Shown in pieces: positions 49,073 to 57,878 of a stretch of DNA of 64,000 bases. The notes below the pieces were generated by a model. The model saw only the letters and a program-made list of their open reading frames with translations, was not told the origin of the DNA and did not search any database. A program made the position numbers and the translations under genes. The DNA is from Planctomycetaceae bacterium (lineage in GTDB: Bacteria; Planctomycetota; Planctomycetia; Planctomycetales; Planctomycetaceae): contig JAJDEJ010000212.1 of the NCBI GenBank assembly GCA_029259815.1, positions 1 to 64,000 on the forward strand, written 5' to 3'. Each line of letters starts with the position of its first letter. The first letter of the stretch is position 1.

Positions 49073-50151
49073 CCGATTACTCATTCCGGGAGACGTCCTT
49101 GCGACCATCCTCAAGCGATCTGCGATTCGTCCTGTGCCTCTGCGGACTGTTTCTGTCTGCCGCTTCCGGGCAGGCTGAAGACGCGTTCGTGTACGCTCCG
49201 TTATCGGTTGAGGAAGCCAAAAGTCGTGCAGTCGTTTGGCTGGAGAGCCAGCCGGACGTTGATGACGATTTGAGGCAGACCGTTGAACCACTGTGGCAAT
49301 ATGAAGGATCAGATCCCTCGATCAGCGAGCGTTTCGACGCGGTGATGCAAACCTTCTATCTCGCAGATGCCACAACTCGCGAACTCGTCGATGCAACGCT
49401 TGATCGTCCTGTTCCGTCAGTATCAGAGTCATTCGATGTGCTTGATGGTGACAGTGAGAATGAGTTTTTCAATCACAATGTCCGATTCTTCTATGCTCGC
49501 TACTTGGCGGTCGGACACTCGTACGAACCGGCGTTGGTGCTGTTCGATCAGATTGATCCCAACGAACTCATCGATCCGGCGACCTGTCTGTTTTACAAGG
49601 CAGTCTGTCAGCACAGTCTGCTGTTGCGGGAAGAAGGGCTGAGCACGATCTCTCAGTTGTTGGAGAATACAGAAGACATCCCTGCTCGTTATCGTTCGGT
49701 TGCCTCACTGATGCAGGCCGACCTGGAAGGCCTGGAAGAGAAGTCGCTGGGCGAAGTCGCAAGGCAGATGAAGGATGTACGCCGCAGACTGTCGCTTGGG
49801 CATGGCGGTCCGCGGGTGCAGGAGGTGGAAGAGAAGATCATCGCCACCCTTGACGAACTGATCCAGAAGATGGAAGACCAGCAAGGAGGCGGGAGCAGTT
49901 CAGCGAGCGGACAGTCACAAGGCCAACCTCAAGGCGGACAAGGGAACCCGCTCGACGACTCACGAATTGCCGGCCAGACGGGACCGGGCGATGTCGACCC
50001 AAAGGATCTCGGCGACGGTGACCACTGGGGCGGACTCCCGGACAAGGCTGAGGCGGATGCAAAGAACCTCATCAATCGTCAATTCCCCGCCCATTATCGT
50101 CAGGCGGTCGAAGAGTACCTCAAAAAACTGGCTCAGCGTAAAGCTCCCTAA
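49069..50151 (+). CDS. exported protein of unknown function
   Basis: A 360-residue protein that starts at a GTG overlapping the previous stop by 4 bases (GTGA). A signal-peptide-like hydrophobic segment at about residues 18-34 ends near ASGQAE. Residues about 40-250 are helical and TPR-like (for example YEPALVLFDQIDPNELIDPATCLFYKAV broken into helix pairs). After about 280 there is a Gly/Ser/Gln linker and a short C-terminal helix (HYRQAVEEYLKKLAQ). It is translationally coupled to the low-complexity protein, so the two probably work together. No family recognised. Confidence 0.7.
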   Translation: MTDYSFRETSLRPSSSDLRFVLCLCGLFLSAASGQAEDAFVYAPLSVEEAKSRAVVWLESQPDVDDDLRQTVEPLWQYEGSDPSISERFDAVMQTFYLADATTRELVDATLDRPVPSVSESFDVLDGDSENEFFNHNVRFFYARYLAVGHSYEPALVLFDQIDPNELIDPATCLFYKAVCQHSLLLREEGLSTISQLLENTEDIPARYRSVASLMQADLEGLEEKSLGEVARQMKDVRRRLSLGHGGPRVQEVEEKIIATLDELIQKMEDQQGGGSSSASGQSQGQPQGGQGNPLDDSRIAGQTGPGDVDPKDLGDGDHWGGLPDKAEADAKNLINRQFPAHYRQAVEEYLKKLAQRKAP

Positions 50152-50177
50152 ACTCACATCACTTCCCGGAATTCTCG

Positions 50178-51362
50178 ATGACTGCATCGGTTGCCATCAC
50201 CACCCTCCTTGTCATGACGGGCTTGCCCATTGATGCGGCAACGCTTGACGGAGAGCGTCTTTCCGGAGAGTTGCAATCGCTGAGTGCGACGCAGGCCGTC
50301 CTCATTATTGATGGCGAACCTCGCGAGATTGCCTTGAGCGAACTGCAGGAAGTGCGACCTTCCTCGGCAGCCCGTGGAGACACAGCCCTGCCGCCCTCGC
50401 AACCCGCTCTTCGCCTCCGCGATGGCTCGATCCTTGCGCCGAAGATCATCACTGCCGCCAAACAACAGTTCGTCTTGATCAATGAGAATCTGGGCGAGAT
50501 CACCATTCCCGCGACCGCCGTCCAGAGCCTGCGGCTCGCTTTGCTCGACACCAAGATTACTGCTGCCTGGGACGGGTTTCTGCAACGCGACACGAATGAT
50601 GACCTCGTCGTGATCCGCAAAGGCGATGCACTCGATCACGTGGCCGGAGTCGTCAGTACGATTAATGAGGCATCGATCAGCCTGCTGATTGATGGCCGGG
50701 CGATCGATCTGCCGCGAGAGCGTGTGTTCGGAGTGATCTACGCAAACACAAAGTCGGCTGGCATCAATCCTCTCTGCGTGATTGATCTGACTGATGGACA
50801 ACGAATCGCGGCATCCAGTATCCACCTCAACGATGATGCTCTTGACATCGAGACCAGCCAAGGCCATGCACTCACGATCGCAGGCAAGGATGTTCACCGC
50901 ATCGACTTCAGCTTGGGGAAGATTGAATTCCTGGCTGCGATCGAGCCCTCGTCGATCGAGTATCCGGTCGATCACCCTCTGTATCTGGAGGAGGTCTGGA
51001 AATATCGCCGTGGTCAGAATTCGCGGGGTGAGCCTCTCTTGCTTGACGGTCGGCACTATGACAATGGGATCTGGATTCACTCAGGGACCGTGCTTCGATA
51101 TCGACTGGGGCGGCAATACCGCCGGTTCCAAAGTCTGATGGGGATTGACGACGATCTTGGCGATTGTGCACCCCAAGTAGGAGTTGTCATTCGCGGGGAT
51201 GGGCGTGTGTTGCATGAGGATCAGGTCGCTCGGGGAGACGATGCGCGAGAACTCGACATCGACGTGTCCGACATCCGTGAATTGGAAATCGAAGTCATCT
51301 CGACCGACCCCAACGGCATCTGTGAGCATCTCGACCTCGTGGAGGCGCGGCTGATCAAGTGA
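50178..51362 (+). CDS. secreted NPCBM/NEW2-domain protein
   Basis: A 394-residue exported protein. The N terminus is hydrophobic (about residues 5-18) and serves as a signal sequence. Residues about 20-250 are beta-rich repeats of an LDGERLSG/LRDGSILAPK/LTDGQRIAASS type, which suggests SLA1- or LSm-like modules. Residues about 260-394 form an NPCBM-like carbohydrate-binding domain with YDNGIWIHSGTVLRYRL and DLVEARL. The start lies 26 bases after the preceding gene. Its stop overlaps the start of the next gene by one base (TGATG), which implies coupling to the active trypsin-like protease. Confidence 0.78.
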   Translation: MTASVAITTLLVMTGLPIDAATLDGERLSGELQSLSATQAVLIIDGEPREIALSELQEVRPSSAARGDTALPPSQPALRLRDGSILAPKIITAAKQQFVLINENLGEITIPATAVQSLRLALLDTKITAAWDGFLQRDTNDDLVVIRKGDALDHVAGVVSTINEASISLLIDGRAIDLPRERVFGVIYANTKSAGINPLCVIDLTDGQRIAASSIHLNDDALDIETSQGHALTIAGKDVHRIDFSLGKIEFLAAIEPSSIEYPVDHPLYLEEVWKYRRGQNSRGEPLLLDGRHYDNGIWIHSGTVLRYRLGRQYRRFQSLMGIDDDLGDCAPQVGVVIRGDGRVLHEDQVARGDDARELDIDVSDIRELEIEVISTDPNGICEHLDLVEARLIK

Positions 51363-53128
51363 TGACCTTTCCGTCCAGCATCGTTCGGCTTCTCTTGTCT
51401 GTAGGAGCCTGTCTCTGTGTCGTCCATGTGAGCGAGGCAGTCGATTCCCTTGTGCTCGAAGCCGAGCGGGAACGGGTCGCAATCATTGAGCGGATCTCAG
51501 CCCCCACAGTCGCCATCTTCGATGACGCAGGCACTAACGGCGGATCGGGCGTCCTCATTCGGCAGGACGGCCTTGCGCTCACCAACTTTCATGTCGTCAA
51601 AGACCTTGGCCCCTTTATGAAGTGCGGCCTCAATGATGGAAACGTTTACGAAGCTGTCATTATCGGCATTGATCCCACGGGCGATGTGGCCCTCGTGCAA
51701 CTCCTCGGACGGGACGATTTCCCCATCGCCGAGGTGGGTGACAGCGACACGGTCCGCGTGGGAGACTGGGCCTATGTCGTCGGCAATCCCTTCCTGCTGG
51801 CGACCGACTTCACTCCCACAGTGACGTACGGCATTGTCAGTGGAGTGCATCGCTATCAGTTCCCTGCGGGGACCATTCTCGAATACACCGACTGTATTCA
51901 AGTCGATGCCTCCATCAACCCCGGCAACTCTGGCGGGCCATTGTTTAACGCGGACGGACAACTCATCGGTATCAATGGACGGGCCTCGTTCGAGAAACGA
52001 GGGCGAGTCAACATCGGCGCTGGATACGCCATCTCCATCAATCAAATTATGCACTTCCTTGATCACCTGCAGAGTGGGCGCATCGTTGATCACGCAACAC
52101 TCGGGGCAACAGTTCGTAGCGAGTCCGACGGGTCGGTGACCGTTGATCAGATTCTGCCGCAGTCGGAGGCCTATCGCCGCGGATTGCGACAGGGTGACGA
52201 AATTGTCTCCTTCGCCGACCGTTCGATCCGTAGCGTCAATCAGTTCAAGAATATCCTCGGTATCTTTCCCAACGGATGGAAACGACCGCTCGTCTATCGT
52301 CGTGATGGAGAAAAACACGAGGTGATGGTTCGCCTGCGTCCTCTGCACAGCAGGTCTGAACTCATGCCCCAGCGACCCCCCATGACACGTCCTCCTCAGC
52401 GGAAGTCGGAGACTCCAGATGGCGAAGGGGAAGACGGACCTCAACCTCCGATTCCTGAAATCCCGGCGGGGCATCCGCTGGCTCATTTGTTCAAACAACC
52501 ACGGATTCCCGATGAGTACGCGGATTTGTACGAAGCCCGTGACGGCTTTGCCAATTACCGGTTCAATCGAGTTGCCCGAGATCGGATCTCAGATGAGATC
52601 TCCAGCTTGGGCGAGTTTCCTGCCGGCTCGTGGAGAATCAGCGGAAAGAGGTCAAATGATGAGGGCTTTGAAGTCAACTTGAATGATGACGTCGTCGCCC
52701 TCACGCTGGGATCGGAGTCATTCTTGCAGAACATCGGCGAGCCATTTCAGGACGAGCCCCCGGGGACCGGAGGACTCATCGCGGCGATGCACCACCTGCG
52801 TCTGATGTTGATTGCGCCGGAAAATCGCTTTACTGAGTTCTACTACCTCGGCAGCGAACCGCTGGATGGCGACGGAGAGAAAGTCGACGTGCTGATTGCG
52901 ACACGCGGATCAACGACCAGTCGCTGGTACTTCCGACAATCAGCTGGGACACTGGTTGGCTTCGACACGGAGACTGAGCCGGATGCAGATCCATGCGAGG
53001 TTCGCATCATCGAATGGCAAACCAATGATGGTCGCACGTTCCCTTCCATATTCTCAGTCCGCCATTCTGGAGAGGACGTGGGAGAGTGGATCATTGAAGC
53101 ACTTACGATTCGGGAGGTGGGACGATGA
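51362..53128 (+). CDS. trypsin-like protease with intact triad and one PDZ domain
   Basis: A 588-residue exported protein (signal peptide to about residue 28). The catalytic triad is complete: H77 in TNFHVV, D108 in TGDVALV and S190 in NPGNSGGPL. A PDZ domain follows at about 245-320 (RGLRQGDEIVSFADRSI). Then come a Pro-rich linker (about 330-370) and a C-terminal domain of about 200 residues with no recognised family. The first codon is taken as ATG 51362, sharing a base with the previous stop; the GTG 3 bases before is possible. This is the only one of the three neighbouring trypsin-like proteins likely to cut substrates. Confidence 0.85.
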   Translation: MTFPSSIVRLLLSVGACLCVVHVSEAVDSLVLEAERERVAIIERISAPTVAIFDDAGTNGGSGVLIRQDGLALTNFHVVKDLGPFMKCGLNDGNVYEAVIIGIDPTGDVALVQLLGRDDFPIAEVGDSDTVRVGDWAYVVGNPFLLATDFTPTVTYGIVSGVHRYQFPAGTILEYTDCIQVDASINPGNSGGPLFNADGQLIGINGRASFEKRGRVNIGAGYAISINQIMHFLDHLQSGRIVDHATLGATVRSESDGSVTVDQILPQSEAYRRGLRQGDEIVSFADRSIRSVNQFKNILGIFPNGWKRPLVYRRDGEKHEVMVRLRPLHSRSELMPQRPPMTRPPQRKSETPDGEGEDGPQPPIPEIPAGHPLAHLFKQPRIPDEYADLYEARDGFANYRFNRVARDRISDEISSLGEFPAGSWRISGKRSNDEGFEVNLNDDVVALTLGSESFLQNIGEPFQDEPPGTGGLIAAMHHLRLMLIAPENRFTEFYYLGSEPLDGDGEKVDVLIATRGSTTSRWYFRQSAGTLVGFDTETEPDADPCEVRIIEWQTNDGRTFPSIFSVRHSGEDVGEWIIEALTIREVGR

Positions 53129-54162
53129 TTTCCCGAAACGGTCAATTGTTGCGAATCTCGGCAGTCCTTGTTTGTTTGCTGTTGTGTACGGCTCCTGTCG
53201 CACACGCACAGAGTTCGCGGCAGACGATTGAGACGGTGCTGCCGCGGGTGGTCAAGATTTTTGGTGCTGGAGGTGTCAAGAATCTGGAGTCGTATGGCAG
53301 CGGGTTCCTCGTCTCTGCGGAGGGGCATCTGGTGACGGTCTGGAGCCATGTGCTCGATGCAGACCGGGTGACGGTTGTGCTCGATGATGGACGACGGTTC
53401 GATGCGGAACTTCTCGGAGCCGAGCCCTCATTGGAGTTGGCGGTCCTGAAGATTGATGCGCAGGACTTGCCCTTCTTCGATCTGGATCAGATCTCGGATG
53501 CGGGTCCTGGGACACGAGTACTGGCGTTCAGCAATGTCTTTGAAGTGGCCGTGGGGGACGAGCCAGTTTCCGTTGTTCACGGAGTGATTGCAGCGACCGA
53601 CGAACTCTCTGCTCGGAGTGGTCGCTACGATGTCTCCTACACGGGGCCGGTCTATGTCGTCGATGCCGTAACGAACAACTCCGGTGCTGCCGGTGGTGTG
53701 CTGACCACTCGCGACGGTCAACTGTTGGGGATGATCGGAAGACAGTTGCAGAACTCTCAGAGCAATACCTGGTTGAATTATGCGATGCCGTTGTCGGAGT
53801 TGGATACAACGATCCGGCAGATTCAATCGGGAGACTTCTCACGAAACCGTGACAGTGAGTCAACTGAATTTGATGACAACTTCGATTCCATTGATTTCGG
53901 CATTGTGCTGGTGCCAGACGTTGTTGAACGCACCCCGGCTTATGTGGATGCAGTCCTCGACGGCTCTCAAGCGATGGCGGAGGGCTTGCAGCCGGATGAT
54001 CTGATTGTCTTCGCCAACAATCGCCTCGTGCATTCCTGCAAAGCTTTCGAGGAAGAACTCGGACAGTTGCAACCCTCCGACGATTTGACAGTCGTCGTGC
54101 GTCGAGGTGGTGTCCTGCTCACGATTTCACTCACCGCCCCGCGCACGCTTCCACAACGTTGA
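53125..54162 (+). CDS. trypsin-like/PDZ pseudoprotease lacking Asp and Ser
   Basis: A 345-residue exported protein (signal peptide to about residue 29). The fold is that of an S1C protease, but of the triad only H75 (in VWSHVL) remains. The Asp position is E104 (LELAVLK) and the Ser position is A189 (SGAAGGVL), so no hydrolysis is expected. A PDZ domain covers about 255-340 (VPDVVERTPAY and GLQPDDLIVF). Start and stop overlap by 4 bases with the upstream protease gene (ATGA), so the two are made together and may form mixed oligomers. Assignment of the triad positions is by motif alignment. Confidence 0.82.
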   Translation: MISRNGQLLRISAVLVCLLLCTAPVAHAQSSRQTIETVLPRVVKIFGAGGVKNLESYGSGFLVSAEGHLVTVWSHVLDADRVTVVLDDGRRFDAELLGAEPSLELAVLKIDAQDLPFFDLDQISDAGPGTRVLAFSNVFEVAVGDEPVSVVHGVIAATDELSARSGRYDVSYTGPVYVVDAVTNNSGAAGGVLTTRDGQLLGMIGRQLQNSQSNTWLNYAMPLSELDTTIRQIQSGDFSRNRDSESTEFDDNFDSIDFGIVLVPDVVERTPAYVDAVLDGSQAMAEGLQPDDLIVFANNRLVHSCKAFEEELGQLQPSDDLTVVVRRGGVLLTISLTAPRTLPQR

Positions 54163-54182
54163 CTCATCCAAGTCTGACTCAC

Positions 54183-56150
54183 ATGCGTCATCACTCGCTC
54201 TCAACTCTGTTCATCTCGATCACGATGTCGTTGTCGGTCGTGATTGCTGACGAGCGATTAGAGTCGTTGGAGGAGCAGGCATTTCGCGAGGCCGCTGCGA
54301 TGGCGGCTCCCTCGATTGCGCGGATCGAGACGGTGGGGGGGCTTGATGTCATTCATGGGCTGTTGACTCCCAGTGGGCCAACCACGGGCGTCGTCGTTGC
54401 CGCAGACGGTTGGATCATCACCAGCAGCTTCAACTTTGCCAGTCAACCGGCGTCCATCCTGGTGACGTTGCCCGACGGTCAACATTTCCCGGCAGATGTC
54501 GTCGCCAACGATTACGCACGCAGCCTGACTCTGTTGAAGATCGATGCTGACAGCCTCCAGCCGATCACACCGGCCTCTGCAGAGGACATTCAAGTGGGAC
54601 AGTGGGCCATTGCCCTTGGCCGAACGTACGATCAGCCCTTCCCCAACATCTCGGTCGGCATTGTCAGTGCAGTCGGACGCATCTGGGGTCGGGCAGTCCA
54701 GACCGATGCCAAGATTTCTCCCACCAATTACGGTGGGCCGCTCGTCAACGTCCAGGGCGAAGCGATCGGTGTGCTTGTCCCTCTTGATCCGCAGAAGTCC
54801 AATGAGACCGCTGGCGTCGAATGGTACGACTCGGGAATTGGTTTTGCTATTCCCATGGAAACGATCACGCGTGTCCTCGGTCGCTTGCAGGAGGGCGAGG
54901 ACCTGCATCCGGGCCGTATTGGTGTGACGTTCGGAGAGCAGGGACTGACAGCCGGACGGCCCCTGCTCGACCGCGTCAGGCCGACGTCACCCGGATATAA
55001 AGCGGGCCTGCGTGCGGGGGATGTCATCACACACATCAACGACATCGCAACTCCTCGTGTGCCGCATGTCCGTCACATTCTCGGTAGCAAGTATGCGGGC
55101 GAACCGATCACCGTGACGTTCCTGCGAGACGATGCGGAGCAGACGATTGAGCTGACACTTGTCGACGAACTTGAGGCCTATACCGCACCGATGCTCGGCA
55201 TCTTGCCTTCGCGAGTGACATTGACGGGGGAAGATGCCGCTGGTGCGATTGTCCGACTCGTACTCCCGGGCACGCCTGCTGAGGCTGCAGGACTCCAACG
55301 ACGCGATCGCATCATCAGCGTTGACGGAATACCGGTCACGGACGTCTCCGAGTTGAGACAGGCGATTGGTCACATGCAGCCGGATGACGCTGTCGAACTT
55401 ACGGTTATTCGAGAGGGGAATGAGGAATCTGTGAGCGCCACTCTTGGCGAGATGACCGCAGAAGTCCCTGACACACTCCCCAGTGCTGCTGAGTCGGCCG
55501 ACAGCGATCGCGGCGACGAAGAGGTCCGTGTCGGTCGATGGGTCGACGCGCTCGGCGAGGATGAGTCGCGAGCCTATTGGGCGTACGTGCCTGAGTCATA
55601 CGATCCGGGTCAGCCCCGCGGTCTGGTTGTCTGGCTACATCCAGCGGGTGATACGATGGAATCGGAAGTGCTGAAGTTATGGCAGCCAGTTTGTGACCGC
55701 AGAGGGTTGATCCTTGTGGGGCCGAAGTCATCCCAGCCAAGTGGTTGGACACCAGCAGATGTGGATTTCGTCACAGACCTTGTGGAAGAGATCCGCGAGC
55801 ACTACACGATCGACCCACATCGGATCGCAGTTCATGGATACGGGGATGCGTCGCCGATCGTGGCGGTCTCGGCCTTTCGTGAGCGTGACGTCTTTCGAGG
55901 CATGTCGCTCGTGGGAGCACCGCTACGGGTGCCACCGCCGGAGGCCCACCCTGATTCTCCACTCCAGATTCAGTTCATGCTTGGGGCAGACGATCCGGCT
56001 CTTGAAGCGACCGAGGCAAGTCTGGAGAGTCTCAGGGAGCGAAAGATTCCCGCGACCCTAATCACGATTCCCGATCACGGACATGCCTACCCGTCAGCCG
56101 AGTGGGTCGACGTGATCGCACGTTGGGTCGATGCATTGGACCGCATCTGA
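54183..56150 (+). CDS. trypsin-like pseudoprotease with two PDZ domains and dead alpha/beta-hydrolase domain
   Basis: A 655-residue exported protein (signal peptide to about residue 22). The trypsin-like domain (about 25-235) has lost all three catalytic residues: N84 for His, S114 for Asp and Y183 for Ser in TNYGGPL. Two PDZ domains follow (about 245-335 and 340-430). Residues about 455-655 form an alpha/beta-hydrolase fold of feruloyl-esterase or dienelactone-hydrolase type (VVWLHPAG oxyanion strand). Its nucleophile elbow reads HGYGDAS, with G554 where Ser should be, though DHGHAYP histidines remain. A TTG at 54159 would overlap the upstream stop; ATG 54183 is chosen. Confidence 0.8.
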   Translation: MRHHSLSTLFISITMSLSVVIADERLESLEEQAFREAAAMAAPSIARIETVGGLDVIHGLLTPSGPTTGVVVAADGWIITSSFNFASQPASILVTLPDGQHFPADVVANDYARSLTLLKIDADSLQPITPASAEDIQVGQWAIALGRTYDQPFPNISVGIVSAVGRIWGRAVQTDAKISPTNYGGPLVNVQGEAIGVLVPLDPQKSNETAGVEWYDSGIGFAIPMETITRVLGRLQEGEDLHPGRIGVTFGEQGLTAGRPLLDRVRPTSPGYKAGLRAGDVITHINDIATPRVPHVRHILGSKYAGEPITVTFLRDDAEQTIELTLVDELEAYTAPMLGILPSRVTLTGEDAAGAIVRLVLPGTPAEAAGLQRRDRIISVDGIPVTDVSELRQAIGHMQPDDAVELTVIREGNEESVSATLGEMTAEVPDTLPSAAESADSDRGDEEVRVGRWVDALGEDESRAYWAYVPESYDPGQPRGLVVWLHPAGDTMESEVLKLWQPVCDRRGLILVGPKSSQPSGWTPADVDFVTDLVEEIREHYTIDPHRIAVHGYGDASPIVAVSAFRERDVFRGMSLVGAPLRVPPPEAHPDSPLQIQFMLGADDPALEATEASLESLRERKIPATLITIPDHGHAYPSAEWVDVIARWVDALDRI

Positions 56151-56189
56151 GCCACAACTTGAACCCTCTAACGATGAGTAACCAACTGC

Positions 56190-56969
56190 GTGGACAACGA
56201 CCAACTTCGCGAACTCTTGACCGCCATCCAACAAGGAGATCTGACTCCTGATGATGGTCTGAAGCAATTGCAGACCAAACTGGCGGATTCCGTCGAGCCT
56301 GTGACTGCAATCGTGGACGGCGTGCAGGTCGATCTCGATCGTCAGCGACGATGTGGTTTTCCTGAGGTCATCTTTGCAGAGGGGAAGTCGGCACAAACAG
56401 TTGTGGAGGTCTTTGGACGATTGGCCGATGCCGGGCAGGACTGTTTGGCGACGCGTGTTTCCCCCGAACAGGCACATTGGTTGATCGAAGCCTTTCCCGA
56501 TGCGATCTATCATCCTGACGCGCGAACCGTCCGCTACTCGCAGGCGGCGGCAGGGTACGGTCGTGTGCTTGTTGTGACCGCAGGCACGTCCGATCGTCCG
56601 GTCGCTGAGGAAGCCTTGGAGACCCTGCGATGGATGCACTGCGAATGTGAGTTGATCGTGGATGTGGGCGTGGCCGGACCCCAGCGATTGCTCGCTCAGG
56701 TAGCGAGGTTTGAGGGTGCCGACGCGGTCATCGTCGCTGCCGGCATGGAGGGGGCCCTGCCCTCGGTGGTCGGCGGATGGGTCGACTGTCCGGTGATCGC
56801 TGTGCCCACGAGTGTGGGGTACGGTGCCTCGTTCGGTGGGCTCTCTGCCCTGTTGGGGATGCTCAACAGTTGTGCGGCCAATGTGACGGTCGTCAACATT
56901 GACGCGGGCTTCAAGGCAGGGTACGTCGCCGGTCTCATTGCCCACGGCAAGCATGCGGGAGCCGAATGA
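56190..56969 (+). CDS. larB: LarB, nickel pincer cofactor biosynthesis
   Basis: A 259-residue cytoplasmic enzyme that carboxylates and hydrolyses nicotinic acid adenine dinucleotide at the start of nickel-pincer (Lar) cofactor synthesis. The N-terminal helical region (LLTAIQQGDLTPDDGL) and the PurE-like C-terminal domain are present, with VVTAGTSDRPVAEEA, DVGVAGPQRLL, AAGMEGALPSVV and AVPTSVGYGASFGGLSAL. The start is a GTG at 56190; the ATG at 56174 is in another frame. larC, larE and larA are not in the window. The next gene, nnrD, starts 1 base after the stop. Confidence 0.92.
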   Translation: MDNDQLRELLTAIQQGDLTPDDGLKQLQTKLADSVEPVTAIVDGVQVDLDRQRRCGFPEVIFAEGKSAQTVVEVFGRLADAGQDCLATRVSPEQAHWLIEAFPDAIYHPDARTVRYSQAAAGYGRVLVVTAGTSDRPVAEEALETLRWMHCECELIVDVGVAGPQRLLAQVARFEGADAVIVAAGMEGALPSVVGGWVDCPVIAVPTSVGYGASFGGLSALLGMLNSCAANVTVVNIDAGFKAGYVAGLIAHGKHAGAE

Positions 56970-56970
56970 C

Positions 56971-57843
56971 ATGCAGCGTTACGAAGAACTCCCGCCGCTC
57001 CTCGAAAGGCCACACGACGGTCACAAAGGGACGTTTGGCCGCGTACTGGTCATCGCCGGCAGCCGTGGGATGAGTGGAGCGGCCATCCTGTCAGGAACCG
57101 CCGCCCTGCGTGCGGGAGCCGGACTCGTCTACATCGCTGTGCCCGAGGGGATCCTTTCAATTGTTGCCGGATTCGAGCCATCGTATCTGACCATACCCCT
57201 GCCGGAGGACAACGAAGGGCGAATGACACGAGAAGCCTTGGACGTCATTCGTGATCGAATCGCGTTCATGGATGCCGTGGCCATCGGACCAGGGTTGGGA
57301 CAGTCAGACATGCTGGAAACATTAGTCACGGATTTATTTCAGACCACGACAACACCCTTGGTTGTTGATGCGGATGGGCTCAACCTGCTGTCCCAGAATC
57401 GCGATCAACTGGCAAGTCATAGCGGTCCGCGCATACTCACCCCGCATCCGGGAGAGTTTTTTCGCCTGACCGGGAACAAGATAGCAAGCGATCCGTCGAG
57501 TCGTGAAGAAGCCGCGTTGCGATTTGCGACGGACAATTCAGTCGTACTCATTCTCAAGGGGCCAGGGACAGTCATCACAGATGGAGACCGCATTGCCGTA
57601 AGTCACATGGGAACCAGTGCGTTGGCGACTGGCGGAACAGGCGATGTGCTCACCGGAATCATCACTTCGCTTATCGCTCAGGGGATGGAGCCGTTCAATG
57701 CGGCTCATCTTGGAGTCCATGTTCATGGTCTCGCCGGGGAAATGGTTGCCGCGCGGTCAAGTACCCGTGGAACGATTGCATCCGATTTGCTCTTTGAACT
57801 CTGCAATGTGTGGATGAATCTTGATCGCGAATGGAACGGCTGA
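56971..57843 (+). CDS. nnrD: ADP/ATP-dependent NAD(P)H-hydrate dehydratase
   Basis: A 290-residue ribokinase-fold repair enzyme that converts the S-form of NAD(P)HX back to NAD(P)H. Signature blocks are GTFGRVLVIAGSRGMSG (near residue 18), AIGPGLGQS, VVDADGLNLL, ILTPHPGEFFRL, LKGPGTVITDG and ALATGGTGDVLTGI. The epimerase half (NnrE) found fused in many bacteria is missing, so this is the short CARKD-type form. The ATG at 56971 lies 1 base after the larB stop, suggesting translational coupling. Confidence 0.92.
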   Translation: MQRYEELPPLLERPHDGHKGTFGRVLVIAGSRGMSGAAILSGTAALRAGAGLVYIAVPEGILSIVAGFEPSYLTIPLPEDNEGRMTREALDVIRDRIAFMDAVAIGPGLGQSDMLETLVTDLFQTTTTPLVVDADGLNLLSQNRDQLASHSGPRILTPHPGEFFRLTGNKIASDPSSREEAALRFATDNSVVLILKGPGTVITDGDRIAVSHMGTSALATGGTGDVLTGIITSLIAQGMEPFNAAHLGVHVHGLAGEMVAARSSTRGTIASDLLFELCNVWMNLDREWNG

Positions 57844-57878
57844 TCTATTGGAGATAGCGGTTCGTCATAAGCAGTGTC

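Noticed and set aside
56094-56972. 292-residue minus-strand frame over larB
   Set aside because: Full overlap with larB, whose motifs are clear; the antisense product has no recognisable features.
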